Source: Lachnospiraceae bacterium (lineage in GTDB: Bacteria; Bacillota; Clostridia; Lachnospirales; Lachnospiraceae). From it: 32,257 nt of DNA. How positions within the stretch are numbered: the stretch's first letter is position 1; every line of letters begins with the position of its first letter. The notes below the pieces were generated by a model, which was not told the origin of the DNA, searched no databases, and was given only the letters and a program-made list of their open reading frames with translations. The translations under genes and the position numbers were made by a program. This document shows positions 1-5,862 of this stretch, one piece after another. Location of the stretch: contig JAIKZD010000092.1 in assembly GCA_024682555.1 (NCBI GenBank), positions 1-32,257 of the forward strand. Direction: 5' to 3'.

Positions 1-55
1 ACCATATCCTTATCCATGCAGGCCATAAATGCCGCGGATCGGTACTGTCAGCTTA

Positions 56-301
56 TTATGCCTGGCCTCTTAACTGGCATACAATATTCCAGTCTTCGCC
101 AAGGTCCAGATATTTGTTGCTTCCGAGATATCTTTTTGCATCATCCACGTTTGAAAAACTTGCTACTTTGTCTCCCCTTGCATTAAGTACCTCAAAGGGC
201 TGACCTACAGTGGATCCTATTATATTCTGGGCATTGAACAAATAGAAATCAACTCCGCCGTTTACTTCATTTAATGCATCATCATTTATTTTTCCGTTCA
301 T
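56..301 (-). CDS. Small peptide with double-glycine-type leader
   Basis: An 81-residue protein. Residues 1-16 resemble the leader of a bacteriocin or peptide exported by a C39-peptidase ABC transporter: a charged start followed by LNEVNGG, with cleavage expected after Gly16. The remaining 65 residues are hydrophilic, with an aromatic start (VDFYLF) and a single Cys near the C-terminus (NIVCQL). This is longer and less hydrophobic than a classical class II bacteriocin. A good ribosome binding site (GGAGGT) lies 7 bases before the ATG, and a promoter lies upstream at 371-399. No peptidase-transporter, immunity or modification gene is in the window. I do not recognise the core; it could be a secreted signal or antimicrobial, or a normal cytosolic protein with a chance GG motif. 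The gene itself looks real. Confidence 0.75.
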   Translation of the reverse strand: MNGKINDDALNEVNGGVDFYLFNAQNIIGSTVGQPFEVLNARGDKVASFSNVDDAKRYLGSNKYLDLGEDWNIVCQLRGQA

Positions 302-370
302 AACCTTTACCTCCGTTTTTCTGATATTTTTTCTGGATTGGCATATCCTTTATTTTTTTCCTTCTGTATC

Positions 371-399
371 ATTATACGATACTTTTTATTCTGTGGCAG
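371..399 (-). promoter_or_regulatory. Sigma-A promoter of the GG-leader peptide gene
   Basis: On the minus strand, a -35-like CTGCCA (394-399) is 17 bases from a perfect TATAAT (371-376). The -10 sits inside a short inverted repeat, GTATC/GATAC (366-370 and 378-382). The promoter lies between the repeat element at 410-497 and the peptide gene, so the peptide can be transcribed independently of the xylanase. Confidence 0.6.
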
Positions 400-409
400 T
401 TATTTTTTT

Positions 410-497
410 GAGACGGAGGGACGGTTCTTCCGTCTCATTTTATCCACGTCTGTTTTGAGGCTGCAGAATTGAGACTAAGGAACCGTCCCTCCGTCTC
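410..497. repeat. Compound inverted repeat, copy A (REP/BIME- or MITE-like)
   Basis: Two 27-base arms (410-436 and 471-497) are inverted copies of each other, sharing an 18-base perfect core (GAGACGGAGGGACGGTTC), with a 34-base centre. Each arm starts with GAGAC and ends with GTCTC, so each can also fold on itself; in the left arm the small stem is 8 bp (GAGACGGA/TCCGTCTC). A second copy in the same orientation is at 1964-2036, and the centres share CGTCTGTTTTGAG. The xylanase stop codon (496-498) lies in the end of the right arm. Short GGGACGGTTC/GTCTC palindromes of this kind occur dispersed in clostridial genomes and some are linked to Y1/RAYT transposases; no transposase is present here. 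Confidence 0.85.
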
Positions 498-1701
498 AGT
501 TCAGGGTTGCAACGGCATTGGTATCACCGTCCGTGAGGGTAATGTCTGCGGATGCTCCCTCATATTCGATGATATAATCGCCTTTAAATCCCTCAACCGA
601 TGCGTATCCTTCCTGATCCGTCATCACCGTTATATCAGTCCACCATTCTTCCTTAACAAGCTTTTTGAGCATTTCAAAGGAAGGTTTTCTTGAATCGTCA
701 AGTCTTAAATAACCGCTGGGAGCCTTAAGCCATGCGCCGTCTCTGAAATCCCAGGTGGTTATAGCCTCTATGAGAGGATGGGAGAAAAGTATCCTGTACA
801 TTTCCTCTATCTCATTTTTCTGTCTCTCTTCTCCTTCTGGAGTTGAGGGCCATTCTTCTACCTGCCAGTCATTGAGATCCACTATGTGCGGAGGCATCAG
901 CTCACCGGAGATAAGCGTATTCTCCGTAAAATGTATGGGAAGCTTAAACTGTGAAAACCTGTCAAGGACCTCCAAAAGCTTTTCCTTTCCCCAGTAGCCC
1001 TGATGCTGATGCGACTGGATACCGATGGCGCTTATGGGAACCCCCGCATTGAGACAGCCGTCTATAAGGATCTCGTAATTGACCGATGTATTAAAATCAT
1101 TAAGCAGAAGCACCGCATCGGGATTGCTCTCATGAGCCCTTGCAAACACTTCCCTGATAAGTGCTACCCTGCCCTTTTCCTTACAGATTCTGGTGATGGC
1201 ATTGTCATATTTGTCAAATACTGGCATGATGACGACCTCATTGATGACATCCCACATGTCAATGACGCCCTTAAATCCCGTGACCTCCCTGTCTATCCTT
1301 TCAAGCTGCTTCTTTAAGATCGTGGCATTATCATATTTCATGAGCCAGTCCGCACATACCGTATGCCAGCAGAGAGGGTGCCCCTTTACCTTTACACCTT
1401 TATCCTTAAGGTATTTTGCTGTTTTCATCAGCACTTCCTTATTGGGTTTCCCCTCCTCGGGCTCGTAATTGCCCCAGTAAAAGGGAAGTGTTGCATAATT
1501 AAATATCTCAAGAAAGCTTTCGGTTATCTTTTTGTATCTGTCCTCTCCCTTCATTACATAGGGAATGAAATCAAAACCTCCGCATCCGAACAGAAACTCA
1601 TGGTTTATCTGCCTGACTCTTACGGGTACCGAAGCCAGAGCCCTTCCTGATGCATCCTTAAACTGAATCCTTTTGTTTACCTTTCTGTGTGAAATATCCA
1701 T
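496..1701 (-). CDS. GH10 endo-1,4-beta-xylanase, no signal peptide
   Basis: Glycoside hydrolase family 10, cleaving internal beta-1,4 bonds of xylan or xylo-oligosaccharides. Visible family motifs, in order, are HPLCWHTV, WDVINEV with the acid/base Glu155, LLNDFN, GIQSHQHQG, HFTEN with the nucleophile Glu260, and TTWDFRDGAW near the end of the barrel. An N-terminal beta-strand extension (about 1-45, with VPVRVRQINHEFLFG) precedes the barrel, and about 40 beta-rich residues follow it. I chose the ATG at 1701 because AAAGGAG lies 8 bases before it; the ATG at 1737 has no comparable site. With either start there is no signal peptide or anchor, so the enzyme is probably cytoplasmic and acts on imported oligosaccharides. 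The gene lies between two repeat copies and its stop codon is inside copy A. No convincing promoter was seen. Confidence 0.93.
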   Translation of the reverse strand: MDISHRKVNKRIQFKDASGRALASVPVRVRQINHEFLFGCGGFDFIPYVMKGEDRYKKITESFLEIFNYATLPFYWGNYEPEEGKPNKEVLMKTAKYLKDKGVKVKGHPLCWHTVCADWLMKYDNATILKKQLERIDREVTGFKGVIDMWDVINEVVIMPVFDKYDNAITRICKEKGRVALIREVFARAHESNPDAVLLLNDFNTSVNYEILIDGCLNAGVPISAIGIQSHQHQGYWGKEKLLEVLDRFSQFKLPIHFTENTLISGELMPPHIVDLNDWQVEEWPSTPEGEERQKNEIEEMYRILFSHPLIEAITTWDFRDGAWLKAPSGYLRLDDSRKPSFEMLKKLVKEEWWTDITVMTDQEGYASVEGFKGDYIIEYEGASADITLTDGDTNAVATLN

Positions 1702-1963
1702 CCTAAACTCTCCTTTTCCGTGCGCAACCATTTTCATATGATTCCGATCTGCCTTTTGGGTTTCCTGTCTGCCCTGAACCGTGGGATCATCTTCTCCTTA
1801 CGGAAATAATACACTGTCTTCTCAATTGAATGATATCATAAACATGTTCAAAAATCAGAAAACCCCTTACAGACCGATATCATTACCGCAGGATCCGACA
1901 TTAAATCCCGAGTCAGTTCATGATGTCCGGGTTTCGTTCAGCCTGAGATTGATGATACTGAGG

Positions 1964-2036
1964 GATACTGAGGGATGGTTCTTCCGTCTCATGTTACCCC
2001 GTCTGTTTTGAGAAAAAGGAACCGTCCCCCCGTCTC
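1964..2036. repeat. Compound inverted repeat, copy B
   Basis: Second copy of the element at 410-497, in the same orientation. The right arm (2010-2036) keeps GGAACCGTCC and the terminal CGTCTC. The left arm (1964-1990) keeps GGTTCTTCCGTCTC but its outer end has decayed: GATACTGAGGGAT replaces GAGACGGAGGGAC, and the 10-base ATACTGAGGG is itself doubled here (1955-1974). The centre is shorter (19 bases) but retains CGTCTGTTTTGAG. Copies A and B lie about 1.5 kb apart and bracket the xylanase gene. Confidence 0.8.
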
Positions 2037-2147
2037 ATCCGGCAGATATATCCCTTTCTTTCCGCGCCATTCATGAGGGATGATTTCAGCCTGTTAATCC
2101 CCTGTTTATCCCGTGTTTATAAAGTTTATAAAGAGTTAATCACATAA

Positions 2148-2174
2148 TTAGCACTCACCTCTTGACAGTGCTAA
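2148..2174 (+). promoter_or_regulatory. CIRCE operator (HrcA binding site)
   Basis: TTAGCACTC, nine bases, then CAGTGCTAA. This matches the CIRCE consensus (TTAGCACTC-N9-GAGTGCTAA) at 17 of 18 arm positions; the only difference is C for G at the first base of the right arm. HrcA represses heat-shock genes at this site. It overlaps the -35 of the promoter just upstream of hsp20, as expected for direct repression. Confidence 0.93.
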
Positions 2175-2190
2175 CAATTAGGGGTATAAC
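2162..2190 (+). promoter_or_regulatory. Sigma-A promoter of hsp20
   Basis: Perfect -35 TTGACA (2162-2167), 17-base spacer, -10 TATAAC (2185-2190). The -35 lies inside the CIRCE element, so HrcA binding would block polymerase. The transcript would start near 2197, giving an untranslated leader of roughly 140 bases. Confidence 0.85.
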
Positions 2191-2339
2191 GTAGTCAGAA
2201 CAAGGGAAAACAAAGGAATACAGGGTTCCTTAAAGGATCCGGACTTCCCTCTCCCGGTTCTTTGATCGTATAAATACAGTGAATGAACCGTCAGATAAGA
2301 TCCATTCACAAAAATATTCATATAAAGGAGGAATGACCT

Positions 2340-2786
2340 ATGTTATTACCGAGTATTTTTGGAGAAAGTTTGTTAGACGACTGGATGGATTTCCCGAGGA
2401 TGGATTTCCCGGATGTAGACCGTAAGCTCTATGGAAAGAATGCCTCTCATGTGATGAAGACCGATGTTCATGAACATGAGGACGGATTTGAGGTAGACAT
2501 CGATCTGCCCGGCTTCAAGAAGGATGAGATAAGCATTGCCCTTGAGGACGGGTATCTGTCGGTAAGCGCCGCAAAGGCACTTGACAATGACCAGAAGGAC
2601 AAGAAGGGTAAAGTGATCCGTAAAGAGCGTTATTCAGGATCCATGCAGAGAAGCTTCTATGTTGGCGATGCCATCACTGAAGAGGATATCAAGGCGAAAT
2701 TTGAGGACGGTGTTTTAAGGCTTGACATCCCCAAGAAGGAAGTAAACAAGGTTCCCGAGAAGAAGCTCATAGCCATCGAGGGATAA
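2340..2786 (+). CDS. hsp20: Hsp20 / alpha-crystallin small heat-shock protein
   Basis: A 148-residue ATP-independent holdase that binds unfolding proteins in the cytoplasm during heat stress. After a variable N-terminus (about 1-40), the alpha-crystallin domain runs to the end, with VDIDLPGFKKDEISIALEDGYLSVSA, the RSFYVGD segment, and FEDGVLRLDIPKKE, which combines the family's A/F-xx-xGVL signature and an IxI/V-type tail region. The length is normal for the family. AAAGGAGG lies 8 bases before the ATG. It is a monocistronic unit: a HrcA/CIRCE-controlled promoter upstream and a strong terminator at 2835-2870. CIRCE in front of an sHSP, rather than only groESL and dnaK, is less usual. Confidence 0.96.
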   Translation: MLLPSIFGESLLDDWMDFPRMDFPDVDRKLYGKNASHVMKTDVHEHEDGFEVDIDLPGFKKDEISIALEDGYLSVSAAKALDNDQKDKKGKVIRKERYSGSMQRSFYVGDAITEEDIKAKFEDGVLRLDIPKKEVNKVPEKKLIAIEG

Positions 2787-2834
2787 ATATCAGTCTGAGA
2801 CACCCTGCCCCGTAAAGGGCGGATGATTTTCCCG

Positions 2835-2870
2835 AAACAGCCTGCAGAACTATCTGCAGGCTGTTTTATT
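2835..2870 (+). terminator. Intrinsic terminator after hsp20
   Basis: A perfect 14-bp stem (2835-2848 with 2853-2866) with a four-base loop, followed by TTTTATT. It ends the hsp20 transcript 50 bases past the stop codon. A smaller GCCC/GGGC hairpin lies just before it. Confidence 0.9.
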
Positions 2871-2880
2871 ATAATAAAAG

Positions 2881-2889
2881 TGATATACT
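2881..2889 (+). promoter_or_regulatory. Extended -10 promoter of the ABC transporter operon
   Basis: TGATATACT: a TGn extension plus the -10 hexamer TATACT (2884-2889), 37 bases before the ATPase start. No good -35 is visible, which is common for extended -10 promoters. It directly follows the hsp20 terminator, so the operon is probably transcribed on its own. Confidence 0.55.
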
Positions 2890-2925
2890 ATACTCATTCC
2901 CTGTATACGGAGGAGACTGTACCGG

Positions 2926-4017
2926 ATGAAGGTAGTATTTAAAGGACTCACAAAAAGATTTCCCAACAGAAACAAGAAGGGCGGGGCTGATGTCATAGCC
3001 GTGAATGATTTTAATTTTGAGATCCCAAGCGGAAAGCTCATAAGCCTTTTAGGTCCTTCCGGCTGCGGAAAGAGCACGGCCTTAAACCTTATCTGCGGAC
3101 TTGAAAAGCCCTCGGAAGGTCAGATCTTTTTTGATGATAACGACGTGACCAAACTCCCTCCCGAAAAGCGCGGGATTGGCATGGTATTTCAGAATTACGC
3201 CCTCTATCCCCATTTAAGTGTCAGACAGAACATCATTTTTCCCCTCGAAAACCTTAAGGGTACGGAAAAAATGACCAAACAGCAGATGTATGACAAGGCG
3301 GAGGAGGTTGCAAAACTAGTTCAGATAGAAGAACTGATGGAGAGAAAGCCTTCAGAGCTCTCCGGCGGACAGCAGCAGAGAGTAGCAATAGCAAGAGCTC
3401 TCGTAAAAACCCCGGATATACTCTTACTTGACGAACCTCTTTCAAATCTTGACGCAAGACTTGCCCTTCAGACAAGGGAGGAGATCCGCAGGATACAGAA
3501 AGAAACCGGCGTCACCACCATATTTGTAACCCACAACCAGGAAGATGCAATGAGCATTTCCGATCTGATAATAGTCATGAAGAGCGGTGTAATACAGCAG
3601 ATAGGAAAGCCCCAGGAGGTCTATGATATACCGGCCAACCTCTTTGTTGCAAAATTCCTCGGAAACCCTCCCGTCAATCTGTTTAAGGGAAGCATAAAAA
3701 ACGGTGTTCTCTGCATCGGAGATGACAGGATATCCACAACAGATATAAAGGACCGGGAGAACATCACCGTAGGGATCCGTCCCGAGGGATTCATCGTCGA
3801 CGAAAACGGACCTCTTGTATGTGATCTTAAGGACATAGAGGTCATGGGCAGGGATACCAGTGTCGTATCCATCCATCCCGCAGGTTTAAGCGAGACCTTC
3901 AGGGCAATAATCCCTGCCGATACGGGCTTTGACCACGGCAGCGGAAAGATCCGTTTCTCCCTTAAGGAAAGCAAACTTTATCTGTTTGATGAAGAGGGGT
4001 GCCGCATCTATGAATAA
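2926..4017 (+). CDS. Carbohydrate ABC transporter ATP-binding protein (CUT1, MsmX/UgpC type)
   Basis: A 363-residue cytoplasmic ATPase that powers sugar import. Walker A GPSGCGKST (43-51), Q-loop Gln89, signature LSGGQQQR (145-152), Walker B ILLLDEP (165-171) and switch His203 are all intact. A TOBE-type regulatory/transport domain follows (about 240-363), which marks the MalK/UgpC/MsmX group. GGAGGA precedes the ATG. It is the first gene of a four-gene operon and its last codons overlap the next gene by 8 bases. Many Firmicutes use one shared ATPase encoded elsewhere for all CUT1 importers, so having its own ATPase in the operon is notable. It could also serve other importers. The sugar cannot be named from sequence. 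Confidence 0.95.
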   Translation: MKVVFKGLTKRFPNRNKKGGADVIAVNDFNFEIPSGKLISLLGPSGCGKSTALNLICGLEKPSEGQIFFDDNDVTKLPPEKRGIGMVFQNYALYPHLSVRQNIIFPLENLKGTEKMTKQQMYDKAEEVAKLVQIEELMERKPSELSGGQQQRVAIARALVKTPDILLLDEPLSNLDARLALQTREEIRRIQKETGVTTIFVTHNQEDAMSISDLIIVMKSGVIQQIGKPQEVYDIPANLFVAKFLGNPPVNLFKGSIKNGVLCIGDDRISTTDIKDRENITVGIRPEGFIVDENGPLVCDLKDIEVMGRDTSVVSIHPAGLSETFRAIIPADTGFDHGSGKIRFSLKESKLYLFDEEGCRIYE

Positions 4018-4897
4018 GACACTCAAAGGATTTCTCTATCTGCTGCCGGCAATGCTTTTTCTGCTTCTGTTCATGGTCTATCCTCTTGTGGATGTTTTTA
4101 TATATTCATTTGAGGAAAACTATAATTTTGCTTCGCAGACCTTTAACGGCACAGGTCTTTTCAACTATTCCTATGTGCTCCATGATCCGTATTTCATACA
4201 GGCTCTCAAGAATACCTTCATTCTTGTTATCATAACCGTTCCCGTTTCAACAGCCCTTGCGATAATCATATCCTATATGCTAAGCCTCATAAAACCCTTA
4301 AGGGATCTGTTTCAGACCGTCTATTTCCTTCCTTACGTGACCAATACCCTTGCGGTAGGTCTGGTGTTCATGATCCTTTTCAAGAAAACAGCTTACTCCG
4401 ACGGGCTTATCAACATTCTCATAAACTTTTTCGGCGGTTCCAGCATTGATTTCATTGAGGGGCCCTATGCTGCCAAGATGTTTGTTATGTGCTTCTACAC
4501 CATATGGGTGGTAATGCCTTTTAAAATACTGATACTTACAAGTGCCCTCGCCTCGGTAAATCCCAATTACTATAAGGCCGCCAAGGTGGACGGGACCGGT
4601 CCTTTCCGGATCTTTTTCAAGATCACCCTTCCCCTGATATCCCCCATGATCTTCTATCTGGTGATCACCGGCTTTATAGGTGCTTTCAAGGCCTACAGCG
4701 ATGAGGTGGCACTTTTCGGGACAGATCTTAATTCTGCGGGCATGAATACCATAGTGGGTTATGTCTATGACATGCTCTACGGCGACAGCGGAGGTTACCC
4801 TTCCTATGCATCGGCCGCCGCACTTATACTGTTTGCAATAGTCCTTACCATAACCTGCATCAATCTTCTGATAAGCAATAAACGGGCAGTTATATAA
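4010..4897 (+). CDS. Sugar ABC transporter permease (MalF/UgpA-like)
   Basis: A 295-residue inner-membrane permease with about six hydrophobic helices. The cytoplasmic coupling (EAA) loop reads YYKAAKVDGTGPFRIFFKITLPLISP, matching the binding-protein-dependent transport family. The start at 4010 (MNKTLKGFLYLLPAML) gives a normal N-terminus, has GAGGGG upstream, and overlaps the ATPase stop by 8 bases, suggesting translational coupling. A longer open frame from 3929 would overlap the ATPase by almost 90 bases without benefit. It pairs with the next permease to form the heterodimeric channel. Confidence 0.93.
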   Translation: MNKTLKGFLYLLPAMLFLLLFMVYPLVDVFIYSFEENYNFASQTFNGTGLFNYSYVLHDPYFIQALKNTFILVIITVPVSTALAIIISYMLSLIKPLRDLFQTVYFLPYVTNTLAVGLVFMILFKKTAYSDGLINILINFFGGSSIDFIEGPYAAKMFVMCFYTIWVVMPFKILILTSALASVNPNYYKAAKVDGTGPFRIFFKITLPLISPMIFYLVITGFIGAFKAYSDEVALFGTDLNSAGMNTIVGYVYDMLYGDSGGYPSYASAAALILFAIVLTITCINLLISNKRAVI

Positions 4898-4917
4898 AAA
4901 CGGGCCATTATAAAAAA
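4880..4917 (+). repeat. Imperfect tandem duplication of about 19 bases at a permease stop
   Basis: Two adjacent units begin AAACGGGC and continue AGTTATATAAA or CATTATAAAAA. The stop codon of the first permease (4895-4897) lies in unit 1. It looks like a local slippage duplication. Just after it is a small hairpin, GACAG-CAT-CTGTC (4922-4934). Together these make up most of the only real gap in the operon (89 bases). Confidence 0.5.
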
Positions 4918-4986
4918 ATAAGACAGCATCTGTCCCTGAAACAGAGCTTTTCATGTTTTTCCGGAAATTAACCGGGGAAGGATATC

Positions 4987-5862
4987 ATGGATAAGAAACA
5001 GAGTTATAACGAAACAATTCAGAATACACGCAGAAAGAAGCTTTTAGGAAACATCTTCCTTTATTTCTTCCTGACCCTTTGGGCACTTATCGTCCTGTTT
5101 CCTTTTTACTGGATGATACTTACCTCGGTAAAAAGCTACGGATCCTATAATTCCGAATACATCCCCAGATTTTTCACCGCCACGCCCACGATGGAAAACT
5201 ATTTTGATGCATTTAAGGCAGTTCCTCTGGGGAGGTATTTTTTCAATACCATCATCTTTACCCTGCTTACCACCGGTATCATGATGGTCGTTATCATCCT
5301 CGCGGCCTATGCCTTTGCAAGGATCGATTTCAAAGGCCGTTCCGTACTGTTTGCATTTTTTCTCTCACTTATGATGATCCCCAATGAGCTTGTGATCATC
5401 ACAAATTATGTGACCATCACGAACCTTGATCTCAGAAACACCTTCACGGGGCTTATCCTGCCCTCGGTGACCTCGATCTTCTACATCTATCTGCTAAAGG
5501 AAAACTTCGAGCAGATCCCCGAGGAGCTTTATAAGGCGGCCAAGGTGGACGGTACCTCGGACCTTAAATATCTGATAAAGGTCATGCTCCCCATATCCCA
5601 GCCCACCATCGTCACCATAGCAATACTTAAAGTCATAGAATGCTGGAATTCTTATGTATGGCCCAGACTCATCACGGATGACCAGAATTATTTCCTCGTA
5701 TCAAACGGTATTCAGGAGATCCGCGAAAACGGCTTCGGAAGGGAAAACATACCGGCCATGATGGCTGCGGTGGTGGTCATTTCCGTACCCCTCATAGTCA
5801 TCTTTCTGATCTTCCATAAAAAGATCATGGCCGGAGTTTCAAGAGGAGGTATCAAGGGATGA
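4987..5862 (+). CDS. Sugar ABC transporter permease (MalG/UgpE-like)
   Basis: A 291-residue six-helix inner-membrane permease, partner of the preceding one. The EAA loop is EELYKAAKVDGTSDLKYLIKVMLPISQP; the N-terminal helix and LFPFYWMILTSVK are typical of MalG-type subunits. GGAAGG precedes the ATG. It is separated from the first permease by 89 bases holding a short duplication and a weak hairpin, but no promoter is evident. Its stop overlaps the start of the binding-protein gene (ATGA), so the two are likely translated together. Confidence 0.94.
   Translation: MDKKQSYNETIQNTRRKKLLGNIFLYFFLTLWALIVLFPFYWMILTSVKSYGSYNSEYIPRFFTATPTMENYFDAFKAVPLGRYFFNTIIFTLLTTGIMMVVIILAAYAFARIDFKGRSVLFAFFLSLMMIPNELVIITNYVTITNLDLRNTFTGLILPSVTSIFYIYLLKENFEQIPEELYKAAKVDGTSDLKYLIKVMLPISQPTIVTIAILKVIECWNSYVWPRLITDDQNYFLVSNGIQEIRENGFGRENIPAMMAAVVVISVPLIVIFLIFHKKIMAGVSRGGIKG

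Larger units (their letters stand above)
1702..2339. other. Long intergenic region, xylanase to hsp20
   Basis: This 638-base gap separates divergent genes. It holds the xylanase leader (1702-1960, where I see no strong promoter), repeat copy B (1964-2036), an AT-rich stretch with two adjacent TTTATAAAG units (2116-2133), the CIRCE operator and the hsp20 promoter (2148-2190), then a leader of about 140 bases before hsp20. Short open frames here (for example 1781-2011 on the plus strand) lack a good ribosome binding site and run through repeat copy B, so I do not call them genes. Confidence 0.7.

Noticed and set aside
1781-2011. Plus-strand open frame of 76 codons upstream of hsp20
   Set aside because: No ribosome binding site, no recognisable protein, and it runs through repeat copy B; an accident of composition.
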